Of a stretch of 54,006 bases of DNA, positions 17,682 to 25,749 are shown one piece after another; the first letter of the stretch is position 1; each line of letters starts with the position of its first letter. The notes under the pieces were generated by a model, which saw only the letters and a program-made list of their open reading frames with translations, was not told the origin of the DNA and made no database searches. The translations under genes were made by a program, and so were the position numbers. The DNA is from Candidatus Gastranaerophilales bacterium. Lineage in GTDB: Bacteria; Cyanobacteriota; Vampirovibrionia; Gastranaerophilales; Gastranaerophilaceae. The stretch is taken from positions 1 through 54,006 of the forward strand of contig CANPYC010000014.1 in the NCBI GenBank assembly GCA_947587615.1. Reading direction: 5' to 3'.

Positions 17682-18178
17682 TGAAAGATAAAAAAGCACT
17701 CATTTTTTATTTTTTAATGGGGCTTATACTTCTTGATTTTGGAAATCAGCTTAAAAAAATCAGCTATAATCCGTATTTTCAGCTAAAAACCAACCCTGTT
17801 TTTTCAATTGTGCACGTTAATAACTCAGGCGGAGCTTTCAGCCTTTTTCAAAACGGGGCTCAAATACTTGCGATTTTAGGAATAATCGTAATTTTATTTT
17901 TAATTTATTATGTGTACAAAAACATATCTTTTAAAGATAAATTTTCGCTTTTATCAATTACCCTTTTTTCCGCAGGAGTTTTGGGTAATTTGATTGAAAG
18001 AATAAAATTCGGATATGTTGTAGATTACATAAAGCTTAATTTTATCAACTTCCCCGTGTTTAACAGTTTTGATATAATGATTTGTGTCGGGATAATTCTT
18101 TATGTTATTTTCGTTTTGATTGATTTTAAAGGTTTAAATTTTAAATGGAAAAGGAAAAAACAACACAAATCACAATAG
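17681..18178 (+). CDS. lspA: Lipoprotein signal peptidase (signal peptidase II)
   Basis: 165 residues, four membrane helices. The two catalytic aspartates are recognisable in V-V-D-Y-I and F-N-S-F-D-I-M, preceded by G-N-L-I-E-R. V-N-N-S-G-G-A-F-S matches the conserved N-x-G-A-A-F-S region. LspA cuts the signal peptide of prolipoproteins at the inner membrane after lipid attachment. The usual N-terminal D-x-x-x-K reads D-F-G-N-Q-L-K-K here. It is coupled to the upstream exported-protein gene (TAATG) and overlaps the pseudouridine synthase by 34 bp, a common lspA-rluD arrangement. Confidence 0.92.
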   Translation: MKDKKALIFYFLMGLILLDFGNQLKKISYNPYFQLKTNPVFSIVHVNNSGGAFSLFQNGAQILAILGIIVILFLIYYVYKNISFKDKFSLLSITLFSAGVLGNLIERIKFGYVVDYIKLNFINFPVFNSFDIMICVGIILYVIFVLIDFKGLNFKWKRKKQHKSQ

Positions 18179-19128
18179 ATGAGAATAATATAAACAAGCG
18201 TCTTGATGTTTTTATTGTTGAATATTTTAAAAATCAATATCAAAGAAGTAAAATTACCGATTTTATTAATAAAGAGTGTGTTTTTGTCAACTCAAAAAAG
18301 CAAAAAGCTTCTTATAAATTAAAAAATAATGATATTGTTTCATTTTCAAACGCTGCGCTTGAAGATTTTTTTAATGCTGATTTAGTGATAAAACCTTATG
18401 AATATAAGCTTGATATAGTTTATGAAGATAATGATTTAATTGTTATTAACAAACCAAAGCAAATGCTTACTCATCCGACAAAGTATGATAGAGATAAGAC
18501 CTTGTGTAATGCTTTGGTTTATCACTGTAAAAATAATTTATCCGATATTTCAGGCTCGGATAGACGAGGAATAGTTCACAGGCTTGATAAAAATACGGCA
18601 GGGCTTATTGTTGCAGCTAAAAATAATGACTCTCATAAAAGTTTGGCTAATCAAATTAAAGAGAAAATCGCAAAAAGAAAATATCTTGCAATTTCTTTAG
18701 GTGAATTTAAAGAAAAAGAAGGTATAATTGATAAAGCGCTGATACATTATATTCATGATAATGTTAAAATGGAAACGGTATCTGATGATAAAGGTTTAAG
18801 TGCAATAACAATATATAAAGTTGTTGCACAATATAGGGGTGCTGCGCTTGTTGAGCTTGAGCTTAAAACGGGAAGGACACATCAAATCAGAGCGCATCTT
18901 GCTTCAATTAACCATCCTGTTTTTGGTGATGATTTATACGGGGCAAAAAGTTTTTTAAGAAGTGAATTTTCTAATTTAAAAACAACGCAGCAGTTGCTTC
19001 AATCTTATTATCTCACTTTTTTACATCCTAAAACAAATAAAAAAATGGAATTTACATTAAGCGAAAATCAATTCAGCGAAGATTTTATAAAAGTACTAAA
19101 TTTTTTAAGGAGAAAAAATGAATATTAA
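18145..19128 (+). CDS. rluD: RluA-family 23S rRNA/tRNA pseudouridine synthase
   Basis: 327 residues. An N-terminal S4 RNA-binding domain (about 10-75) is followed by the catalytic domain. The family signature I-V-H-R-L-D-K-N-T-A-G-L carries the catalytic Asp, and L-K-T-G-R-T-H-Q-I-R-A-H-L with P-V-F-G-D-D-L-Y-G lies further on. It isomerises uridine in structured RNA. S4-containing members with this genomic position next to lspA are usually RluD, but the exact target cannot be told from sequence. The 34-bp overlap with lspA implies coupled translation. Confidence 0.9.
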   Translation: MEKEKTTQITIDENNINKRLDVFIVEYFKNQYQRSKITDFINKECVFVNSKKQKASYKLKNNDIVSFSNAALEDFFNADLVIKPYEYKLDIVYEDNDLIVINKPKQMLTHPTKYDRDKTLCNALVYHCKNNLSDISGSDRRGIVHRLDKNTAGLIVAAKNNDSHKSLANQIKEKIAKRKYLAISLGEFKEKEGIIDKALIHYIHDNVKMETVSDDKGLSAITIYKVVAQYRGAALVELELKTGRTHQIRAHLASINHPVFGDDLYGAKSFLRSEFSNLKTTQQLLQSYYLTFLHPKTNKKMEFTLSENQFSEDFIKVLNFLRRKNEY

Positions 19129-19348
19129 TTTGGAATTGTTTGATATTTGCTATATTTTATCGGGGTTTATTTTAGCAAGCGTCATATTTTCTTTTTATAT
19201 TTCAAAATTAAAAAAAGAAATTAAGATGATAAAAAGACAATATGAAAAAAAATCAATAGGTGCCGATGACTCCGAGTTGAAAATTAAAACTCTTGAAAAC
19301 AAGGTAAAAACTCTTGAAGCTGCTCTAAAGAAAAAAATAGAAAATTAA
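19118..19348 (+). CDS. Small single-pass membrane protein with coiled coil
   Basis: 76 residues. One N-terminal membrane helix (about 8-27) is followed by a basic patch and a heptad-patterned helix ending K-T-L-E-A-A-L-K-K. The ATG is preceded by AAGGAGAA at ideal spacing, within the end of the pseudouridine synthase gene (11-bp overlap), which supports real translation. Unknown function; the last gene of the 16219-19348 run. Confidence 0.65.
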   Translation: MNINLELFDICYILSGFILASVIFSFYISKLKKEIKMIKRQYEKKSIGADDSELKIKTLENKVKTLEAALKKKIEN

Positions 19349-19441
19349 AAGAGCTTATTTAAAAGGGCTTATTAATTTTTTGTTAAGCTAAAATTATTAA
19401 TATGTTAATAACCTTATATTTAGCTAAGGTTAGCTCTTTTT
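19343..19441. terminator. Probable bidirectional terminator between convergent genes
   Basis: AAAAGAGCT at the end of the plus-strand gene pairs with AGCTCTTTTTT at about 19429-19440, enclosing an AT-rich arm with nested TTAGCTAA-type pairing. T runs exist in both orientations, fitting convergent genes on each side. The long loop makes it weaker than a textbook terminator. Confidence 0.5.
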
Positions 19442-19451
19442 TGCGCAGTCT

Positions 19452-20222
19452 TTAGCTTTCCTGATTAATTAAAAATAGTGTACGATTTATTCTGTTTAGG
19501 AGATTTTCTTCTTCTTTTTTAATATTGCTGTTGCTGTATTGTCCTTGCTGCGTCGGGATATATCTTGAATAATAATTAGCGTCATACTTTAAATTTCCTA
19601 AAACTTTAGCATAATAATTGGTTGCTAAAATATCTTGGTAGCTCTCTTTTAAGGACTCGGAAGAGTTTTCATACTTTGTTTTTAAATTTTTAACATATAA
19701 ATCAATTAAATTTACACACCCGTTAAAGCGCTGAATATCTCCTTGGTTCATAATGCAATCCCTTAAACTTTGAAGAGCAAATTTTGTTTTTTGAAGATCG
19801 TTAACATAATTAGAACTTTTCTTTTCTTTAACAATGACATCTAAAAACAAGGAATCATCAAAAGGTGCGGGTTTTAAATTTTCATCATCAATATCTTCTC
19901 TATCGGGGATTTTTGCTCCAATGTCATTTGTTGAAGCGGAATTTTGATTTTTATATTTAAAATCTTCTTCGATATCGGGAAGTTTTCCCCAATAACCGCT
20001 TGAATTTTCTTCTTTTTTGTTTTTCTTCTTGAATAAGTTAAACTTTTTACTTGTCGTTTTTTTGATATTATTTGTTTTATTTTCAATATTTGTCTGTATT
20101 TTTGTTTTTGGTTTTGCGTCAGAAAAATTTGAATTTGTGAAAAAATCTTCCTCGCAATAAGCAGAAGTTATTGCAAGGAAGTATAATAATATCGTAAAGA
20201 GAGAAATAAAAAATTTTTTCAT
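19452..20222 (-). CDS. Exported protein downstream of the hook/rod gene
   Basis: About 256 residues from the ATG at 20222; an in-frame ATG three codons earlier (20231) is also possible, and either overlaps the stop of the hook/rod gene region. Signal peptide M-K-K-F-F-I-S-L-F with cleavage likely around T-S-A or A-Y-C. The next 130 residues are low-complexity, Lys/Asn/Asp-rich and probably disordered; the last 110 residues are helical with two Cys (C-I-M-N and C-V-N-L) that could form a disulfide. By position in a flagellar operon it might act in the periplasm during rod or ring assembly, but no family is recognised. Confidence 0.6.
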   Translation of the reverse strand: MKKFFISLFTILLYFLAITSAYCEEDFFTNSNFSDAKPKTKIQTNIENKTNNIKKTTSKKFNLFKKKNKKEENSSGYWGKLPDIEEDFKYKNQNSASTNDIGAKIPDREDIDDENLKPAPFDDSLFLDVIVKEKKSSNYVNDLQKTKFALQSLRDCIMNQGDIQRFNGCVNLIDLYVKNLKTKYENSSESLKESYQDILATNYYAKVLGNLKYDANYYSRYIPTQQGQYSNSNIKKEEENLLNRINRTLFLINQES

Positions 20223-20223
20223 A

Positions 20224-21060
20224 CTAACCATCTAACAATCCCATTGCGGTTTGTAATAAATCTTTGTAACTTGACATAATCTTACCCGATAGGTCAAGCT
20301 GCGTTTTAGCTTCTTGCCAATATACGGCATTGGCTTTAAAATCAATATTGGAAAGCTCGATAAGACCGCTTCTTACTTCGCCTCTACCGATTACGGGTTT
20401 ACCAGAGTATGCTGTTTCAACATATTGCCCCTGTTTAAATTCAAAAAGCTCTTGAGGATTGTGAAAATTCATTAAAGCGAGTTTAAATAAGGGAGTGCAG
20501 TCTTTTCCGTTATTTGCTTTTCCATACAGGATACCATCTCCTTTAATTTCAAATTCATCATATTTTCCTAAGTATTTTCCGTTATCAGGGTCAATCCAGA
20601 GTTTAATTTCCGTTGTAGGAACGGCAAGCGCACCGCCTTGAGCGATTGAATCTTCAAAAGCTTCATCGGATAACGACTTTGTGCCCGACATTATCTCGCC
20701 TTTATCGTTTAAGATATATCCTTGTACTTTAGAGCCGTCAGAGGCTCTATAGACTCCTTCTGCGTCAAATTTAAATTCGCCCAAGCGAGTATAAGAAACT
20801 CCGCCTTCATCGTTTCTTAAAACAAAGTAGCCGTTACCTTCCAAAAAAACATTCTCAGGTGAAGTCCCGGGGATTGCTTTACCTTGTCCCATATTTTTTA
20901 AAATTCTGTCGGGTACGGCTGAGTCAAGATATGTTTTAAACGTTACCTGATTTTCTCTATACCCCGGAGTATACAGGTTTACCATGTTTTCTGATAGAGC
21001 ATTCATCCAATGAACGGTTGATTTTTGCGTATTCATTGCATTTATAAACATATCTCTCAT
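20224..21060 (-). CDS. Flagellar hook/basal-body rod family protein (FlgE/FlgF/FlgG type)
   Basis: 278 residues. The N-terminal rod-family helix ends in N-L-Y-T-P-G-Y-R-E-N, matching the N-x-x-T-x-G-F/Y consensus. The FlgE/F/G core reads L-E-G-N-G-Y-F-V-L followed by Y-T-R-L-G-E-F-K-F-D and G-V-Y-R-A-S-D-G. A C-terminal helix (I-E-L-S-N-I-D-F-K-A to L-L-Q-T-A-M-G-L-L) closes the D0 domain. The length is near FlgG/FlgF and far short of most hook proteins, but a compact FlgE is possible. The neighbouring FliK-like and FliJ genes would favour a hook role. Exported by the flagellar system, so no signal peptide. Confidence 0.85.
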   Translation of the reverse strand: MRDMFINAMNTQKSTVHWMNALSENMVNLYTPGYRENQVTFKTYLDSAVPDRILKNMGQGKAIPGTSPENVFLEGNGYFVLRNDEGGVSYTRLGEFKFDAEGVYRASDGSKVQGYILNDKGEIMSGTKSLSDEAFEDSIAQGGALAVPTTEIKLWIDPDNGKYLGKYDEFEIKGDGILYGKANNGKDCTPLFKLALMNFHNPQELFEFKQGQYVETAYSGKPVIGRGEVRSGLIELSNIDFKANAVYWQEAKTQLDLSGKIMSSYKDLLQTAMGLLDG

Positions 21061-21065
21061 AAAAA

Positions 21066-21704
21066 TTACCTCTTTTTATTTTCTTTTTGGTTTTTATTGT
21101 TTTTATTTTCATCTTTATATTTTGAATAGCCTAAAGATGAATAGTTTATGTTTTCATCATCAAATCTCTGTTTTAAGCTTGGAATATTATTTTTTAAATA
21201 ACTCTCGACTTCTGAGGTGCCCGGGATAAAATGTGCTTGAATTTTTCCTTCTTTATCAAGTTTTAATATAACCGTTATGTTATTTTCAAAATCAAGCCTT
21301 ATCGGTTTTTTAGACTCCAGTGAAGATTGAAGCATACTTAAAAGCGGACTTGTTGCATTAATTTTTTTATTATTAAAATCGGAAATATTAAGTTTATCAT
21401 CTTCAATTGTATAGTTAATTAAATTTTGTTGATTTAGGAGATTTATAAAAAATATTGCGTCATTTACCCCGATTTTATCAGCGTTAATATCAAACTCAGC
21501 ACCGAAATCAAGCTCTAAAAATTTATCGTTTATGGCTGTTAGAGTGTCTTTTTCTTCTTTTTGAAAAAAATTTTCGATAATTTCTTGAAGCCTTTTTGAT
21601 ACGTTGTAAAAGTCGTTTTGCTTAGGCGAGATATATTGATTTTGCTCTATTTGAGCGGTTTTTTTATATTCATTATTTGGTATTTGATTGGTTATTTGCT
21701 GCAT
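21066..21704 (-). CDS. fliK: FliK-like flagellar hook-length control protein
   Basis: 212 residues, short for FliK (usually over 350). The N-terminal part is Asn/Gln-rich. The last third follows the FliK C-domain pattern: P-I-R-L-D-F-E-N-N-I-T-V-I-L-K-L, then G-K-I-Q-A-H-F-I-P-G and Y-L-K-N-N-I-P-S-L-K-Q-R-F. That domain talks to FlhB to switch export from hook to filament. It sits between fliJ (touching at 21704) and the hook/rod gene, which supports the call. A short ruler region would predict a short hook or a different measuring mechanism. Confidence 0.7.
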   Translation of the reverse strand: MQQITNQIPNNEYKKTAQIEQNQYISPKQNDFYNVSKRLQEIIENFFQKEEKDTLTAINDKFLELDFGAEFDINADKIGVNDAIFFINLLNQQNLINYTIEDDKLNISDFNNKKINATSPLLSMLQSSLESKKPIRLDFENNITVILKLDKEGKIQAHFIPGTSEVESYLKNNIPSLKQRFDDENINYSSLGYSKYKDENKNNKNQKENKKR

Positions 21705-22189
21705 TAATAGTCCCGATTTTCTTTTTCAATTTGTTCTAACAGCTCTTGTTCTTCTTTTTCGTTTCTCTGTCTTATAAAATATTTTTGAGAGCCGATTTCA
21801 TTAAGTTCTTTAAGCTCAAGCGCTTTTTGTTCTCTAACATATTCTTCTTTTTGGTTTTCTTTGTGTTTTTCTAATACATTTACTTCCTGTTCTTTGACTT
21901 TTAGAATTTCTTTTTCTTTATTTAGGTTGTCAATTGCTTCTTGCTTTTGTTGTTTGAGTTTTTCGTCCTCTTCCCAAAGATGTTTAATGAAATTATCATA
22001 CTGTTCATACATCATAGGGTTAGCACTTCTCATTTGGTTTGTTAAGTCTTTAATTTGCTGTTGGTTTTGGATTATTAAAAGTTCAATTCTATCTACTTCT
22101 TCTTGAGCTTTTATAACAACTTGAAGCTGTTCTTCTTTTTTTCTTATTCTTATTTCTAAGATTTTTTGAAGTCTATATCTAAAAGGCAT
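21704..22189 (-). CDS. fliJ: Flagellar export chaperone FliJ
   Basis: 161 residues, almost entirely a charged coiled coil. The start P-F-R-Y-R-L-Q-K-I-L-E-I-R matches the F-x-F-R-L-Q-x-V-L-x-x-R opening of FliJ proteins, and length and composition fit. FliJ links the ATPase FliI to FlhA and escorts export cargo in the cytoplasm. First gene of the minus-strand run fliJ-fliK-hook/rod-exported protein, divergent from 22325 with a 135-bp shared upstream region. No fliI is present in the window. Confidence 0.8.
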   Translation of the reverse strand: MPFRYRLQKILEIRIRKKEEQLQVVIKAQEEVDRIELLIIQNQQQIKDLTNQMRSANPMMYEQYDNFIKHLWEEDEKLKQQKQEAIDNLNKEKEILKVKEQEVNVLEKHKENQKEEYVREQKALELKELNEIGSQKYFIRQRNEKEEQELLEQIEKENRDY

Positions 22190-22324
22190 AACATTTTATT
22201 TGATAGTACAATTTTAGTTTACGGCATTGATTATCTTTTATTTAATAAAAATTTGAATAAAGTCAAAAAATCAACTAAATATATGATTTTAAATGAATAA
22301 AATATAGCCGATAATTTAATTACT

Positions 22325-23251
22325 ATGATTAGGGGAAAAGTATTAAAATTTCTTATTCTTTTGAGCTTGTTTTTATTAACAAACTCTGCTTTAGCGCTTG
22401 AAAAAATCGGTATAATAACGGATACTCTTTTAACTCCTGTTAATTATTATAACGCATATTTTAGAACCCCTGAATTTTTTGCTTCAGATATCAGAAGCCA
22501 ATTAATGAAAAAAGAAGTTGAAGTTATTCCGCTTGATGAAACCCAAAACGCCCTTAAAAGAGCGGGCTTAAGGCAATATGATTTAGAAGCTCTTCAAGGG
22601 TTGCAGCAAGGCTATAACCTTGAATATCCCCTATTAAAAAAGATTGCAAAAGAAATCGGAGTAAAAAAACTCGTTGTTGTAACAATGGGAATGGATGTAC
22701 AGAGGGATTTTCTAAAAAACACCATTTGGAATATAGCTAACGTTTCAGGTACGGATGTAGTTAATCCGACTCATAGAGTAAGTGTTTATACTACTTTAGT
22801 TGATGTTGAGAATGAAGTTGTATTATGGGAGAGTATTTACGCCAAGAATATCAGAAACAATAAGTTTAAAAATCTTGATACAACAATTTCAAATAATTAC
22901 GAAGGTATGCTAAGATTAAAAGAATACTCTAAATATATAAGTCCTGATATTGCTTATAATGTTAAAATGAAAATGCTGAATGCTAATTATGTTGAACCGC
23001 CAACATATATTACAAAAGAAAATCTTGTTCAGTATGCAAAAGACAGACATAATATAGGCTCTAAAAAAGAATTATCAGAAATCGAGCGAAAAAAATGGGA
23101 TACAGAAAAGCTCAAAAATGACAGCAAACAAAATGTAATTAATGTTGCAAATACAACAAAAGAAGGCGCAGTAACTTTAGGCGGAAAAATTAAAAACGGT
23201 TGCGTTAATCTTAAAAACAAAATATTTAAAAAGAAAGTAGATTGGCTATAA
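22325..23251 (+). CDS. Exported protein at the head of the fliL-fliN run
   Basis: 308 residues. Signal peptide with cleavage after A-L-A near residue 24. The mature domain (about 25-200) alternates strands and helices: K-I-G-I-I-T-D near the start, L-L-K-K-I-A-K-E-I-G-V-K-K-L-V-V-V-T-M-G-M-D in the middle, and V-Y-T-T-L-V-D-V-E-N-E-V-V-L-W-E-S later. This arrangement resembles outer-membrane helper domains of the CsgG/LpoB/FlgT type, but that is a visual impression only. The C-terminus is basic with K-K-x-x-F-K-K-K. It directly precedes fliL, so a role in the periplasmic basal body is plausible. Confidence 0.65.
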   Translation: MIRGKVLKFLILLSLFLLTNSALALEKIGIITDTLLTPVNYYNAYFRTPEFFASDIRSQLMKKEVEVIPLDETQNALKRAGLRQYDLEALQGLQQGYNLEYPLLKKIAKEIGVKKLVVVTMGMDVQRDFLKNTIWNIANVSGTDVVNPTHRVSVYTTLVDVENEVVLWESIYAKNIRNNKFKNLDTTISNNYEGMLRLKEYSKYISPDIAYNVKMKMLNANYVEPPTYITKENLVQYAKDRHNIGSKKELSEIERKKWDTEKLKNDSKQNVINVANTTKEGAVTLGGKIKNGCVNLKNKIFKKKVDWL

Positions 23252-23279
23252 ATAGTAATTAAACAAATTGGAGGTAGTA

Positions 23280-23897
23280 ATGGCTAAACCGGCTGACAAT
23301 AAAGACAATAATCCGAATAAAAAACCTGCTCTTGAATTAAGTCCGAACACAATGATTTTACTTAATAACATTGTAGTTATTGTAGTGGTTGTGGTTGCGC
23401 TTATTGCCGCAGTTTTATTTTTAAATACATCCATGAAAAAAGAAATTGCAAAAGTAGCCCCCGAATCGGAACAAAGTCAAGATGAAGAAGATGAAGAAAA
23501 ACAAGAAGGTATAATGCTTGATTTGGGCGATTTTGTGCTAAATTTGGCTGATGTAACCTCAAGAAGATATTTAAAAGTAGGAGTTGCTCTTGAAGTATCA
23601 AAAACGGAAGAAGAAGTCCTTGCTTCTGAGGCAGCGCCCTCATCCGGAGGACACGGCGGACACGGTGAAGCTGCCCCTGTTGATATTAATGCTAAAATTG
23701 CAAACGACATGCAAAGATATAAACCCGCTATGAGAGATGCTATTATTTCTGTTTTATCAAACAAAACTTCCGACGAATTATCAACAAATGTCGGAAAAGA
23801 AATTGCAAAAGAAGAAATCTTAGAGAACATAAACGCAATTTTTGAAGGTCAAAGAGAGGTAATGAGAGTAAGCTTCGGACAATTTATAATCCAATAA
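23280..23897 (+). CDS. fliL: Flagellar basal-body-associated protein FliL
   Basis: The start is set at the ATG at 23280, with GGAGG at 23270-23274; an in-frame TTG at 23268 lies before the ribosome site and is rejected. 205 residues: cytoplasmic tail, one membrane helix (about 25-50, V/I/A-rich), acidic linker, then the FliL domain with D-L-G-D-F-V-L-N-L-A, R-Y-L-K-V-G-V-A-L-E and the C-terminal V-S-F-G-Q-F-I-I-Q. A His/Gly insert (G-G-H-G-G-H-G) sits mid-domain. FliL surrounds the stator units and supports torque. Next gene is fliN, 13 bp on. Confidence 0.88.
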   Translation: MAKPADNKDNNPNKKPALELSPNTMILLNNIVVIVVVVVALIAAVLFLNTSMKKEIAKVAPESEQSQDEEDEEKQEGIMLDLGDFVLNLADVTSRRYLKVGVALEVSKTEEEVLASEAAPSSGGHGGHGEAAPVDINAKIANDMQRYKPAMRDAIISVLSNKTSDELSTNVGKEIAKEEILENINAIFEGQREVMRVSFGQFIIQ

Positions 23898-23910
23898 GCT
23901 TTAAGGTTTG

Positions 23911-24825
23911 ATGATGGAAGAAAATAACAACGAAAATATTGATAAAATCAAAGAACAATCTTCAATGTTTAATTCTGATGAATCATTGAATAACCCTGAC
24001 GAACTAAATTCAATGTTTGATGATAAACAGAATTTAAACGCTGCTTCAATGTTTGACAGCTCTCAAGACGCTGATGATTCTTTAAATAACTCAGCAAATA
24101 ATTCCTCAATGTTTGATGAAAATAATGCGGATTTTAATTCTGAAAACGAAAATCAAGGTTCAATGTTTGATGAAAATAATTCTCAACCGCCTCAAGATTT
24201 AAACAGCCAAGACCAAAGCACTCAAGAGCTTGAAGATATTTCAAGCCCGCCTGATGAAAAGTTGAATAACAGCTTTTTTGAAAATAATACCGACAATATT
24301 GATAGCAGTATCGATAATAACCTTGACAATAGCTTTGACAACCCTGCTGATAATGATATTAATAATAAAGCGCAAAATGATATCAATGTTAATGTTATAG
24401 ATGATACAGCCAATGACATTGTTAATTCTTCTGATAATTATGAGAAAGATGAAACCCCTATTGCTTGCGAGAGTTCAGGCTCCGAGCTTTTAAATCATGT
24501 TTGTTCAAAAGAACTTGTTACGGTTCGTCCTGTTAAATTTCAAGAATTTGCCGAAACTCCCCCTGTTCGCACAATTAAAAAAAATCTTGATATTATGCAG
24601 GATATTTCAATGCATGTAAGTGTTGAATTGGGAAGGACAAAGTCTTCAATAAAAGAAGTTATGGAGATGGAAAAAGGGTCTGTAATTGAGCTTGATAAAA
24701 TTGCAGGTGAACAGGTTGAAATATATGTAAATGAAAAACTTGTGGCAAAAGGCGAAGTTATTGTAATTGAGGATAAATTTGGTGTAAGAGTTACTTCAAC
24801 AAATGTTGCAAAACCTCTCGTATAG
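23911..24825 (+). CDS. fliN: Flagellar switch protein FliN/FliY with long Asn/Asp-rich N-terminus and SMFD repeats
   Basis: About 304 residues from the ATG at 23911. The last 80 residues are a SpoA (FliN C-ring) domain: V-S-V-E-L-G-R-T-K-S-S-I-K-E-V, G-S-V-I-E-L-D-K and V-N-E-K-L-V-A-K-G-E-V-I-V-I. The first 170 residues are low-complexity Asn/Asp/Ser with five copies of a Ser-Met-Phe-Asp/Asn motif spaced roughly 15-25 residues apart. Another conserved-looking stretch (about 180-215, with two Cys) lies between. The SMFD repeats could be short docking motifs for a partner such as CheY-like proteins; that is inference. It follows fliL directly. Confidence 0.85.
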   Translation: MMEENNNENIDKIKEQSSMFNSDESLNNPDELNSMFDDKQNLNAASMFDSSQDADDSLNNSANNSSMFDENNADFNSENENQGSMFDENNSQPPQDLNSQDQSTQELEDISSPPDEKLNNSFFENNTDNIDSSIDNNLDNSFDNPADNDINNKAQNDINVNVIDDTANDIVNSSDNYEKDETPIACESSGSELLNHVCSKELVTVRPVKFQEFAETPPVRTIKKNLDIMQDISMHVSVELGRTKSSIKEVMEMEKGSVIELDKIAGEQVEIYVNEKLVAKGEVIVIEDKFGVRVTSTNVAKPLV

Positions 24826-24827
24826 AA

Positions 24828-25460
24828 TTATCTTGCAATTCCTGTTGCATCCAGTCCGTATATAAATACGTCAGCACCTTCCGTATTGGGGGCTTTAATA
24901 CCGTTTACATCAATATATACCTGTCCCCAGCATTTAGCATTATCCATATTTTGAGTGTTTTTGTTATAAACTTTTTTTGTTACTTTTGTATTTGATTCTG
25001 GTTGATAAACAGCGGGACAATCTTTTATTGAATCGTATTTTTGAAAACCAAGAGCAATATCACCCGTTAATTTACCTCCGAGGGTTGTTGTGTCAGAGCA
25101 GTATTGCGTATATTTACAAAAACCGTCCGCTTTTTCAAATTTTATGTATGTTTTATACATATCAAATATATCGGCAATTTGTGCTTCTTTGGTTGAGTCG
25201 TCTTTTTTATAAGTCGTAAAAGTAGGTTTTCCTACAACCGTTGTAATAAAAGTTGAAGTAGGGAGGCTTGTTGTTTCGTTAGCTATAATATTGGCTGAAG
25301 CTTCTTCAAGAACATCTATTGCTTTATATAAAGAGGCTGTTTGTGTTTTTGAGTCAATATCCCCGCGTCTTATTGCGGATAACATAACAGTAGCAAGAAT
25401 GCCTATGATAATTAAACATACAAGTATTTCCGCTAAAGTAAAAGCGTATTTTTTAATCAT
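24828..25460 (-). CDS. Type IV prepilin-like / pseudopilin protein
   Basis: 210 residues. A short basic leader M-I-K-K-Y-A is followed by the prepilin peptidase motif F-T-L-A-E (Glu at +5) and a hydrophobic helix, I-L-V-C-L-I-I-I-G-I-L-A-T-V. The rest is a globular domain with four Cys (C-K-Y-T-Q-Y-C, C-P-A and C-W-G) likely forming disulfides. Proteins of this kind are processed at the inner membrane and assembled into type IV pili or type II secretion pseudopili. It sits convergent to fliN with 2 bp between stops. No pilus assembly genes are in the window. Confidence 0.85.
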   Translation of the reverse strand: MIKKYAFTLAEILVCLIIIGILATVMLSAIRRGDIDSKTQTASLYKAIDVLEEASANIIANETTSLPTSTFITTVVGKPTFTTYKKDDSTKEAQIADIFDMYKTYIKFEKADGFCKYTQYCSDTTTLGGKLTGDIALGFQKYDSIKDCPAVYQPESNTKVTKKVYNKNTQNMDNAKCWGQVYIDVNGIKAPNTEGADVFIYGLDATGIAR

Positions 25461-25578
25461 AACTACCTCTTATCTGTTTCTTATATTATATGTCATTTTT
25501 TAAGTTTGGCAACAAATAAAATGTTACATAATTTAAAAAAATAATACAAAAATTTGATTTAATGATAAATTGTAAAGT

Positions 25579-25749
25579 ATGGAAACTTTATTTGAGGATG
25601 ACTTTGTAAACGGCAAATTTTTGTCTTTTATGAAAGCTAAAATTGAACAGGAACAACTTGATAAGACAATTGATGAAATTGACTATCTTAACAAAGTTCA
25701 AAGTCATAGCTTGGATAAAACAATAAATACAATAAAATTAAATAAATAA
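25579..25749 (+). CDS. 56-residue protein coupled to the DUF2344 gene
   Basis: ATG at 25579, stop TAA at 25747-25749, overlapping the ATG of the next gene (TAATG). 56 residues, acidic N-terminus (E-T-L-F-E-D-D-F) then a helical, Lys/Asp-rich tail. The TAATG junction and the open frame argue for a real gene, though no good ribosome site is visible. No family recognised. It could be a small partner of the DUF2344/RNase E pair or simply a leader peptide that couples translation. Confidence 0.55.
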   Translation: METLFEDDFVNGKFLSFMKAKIEQEQLDKTIDEIDYLNKVQSHSLDKTINTIKLNK

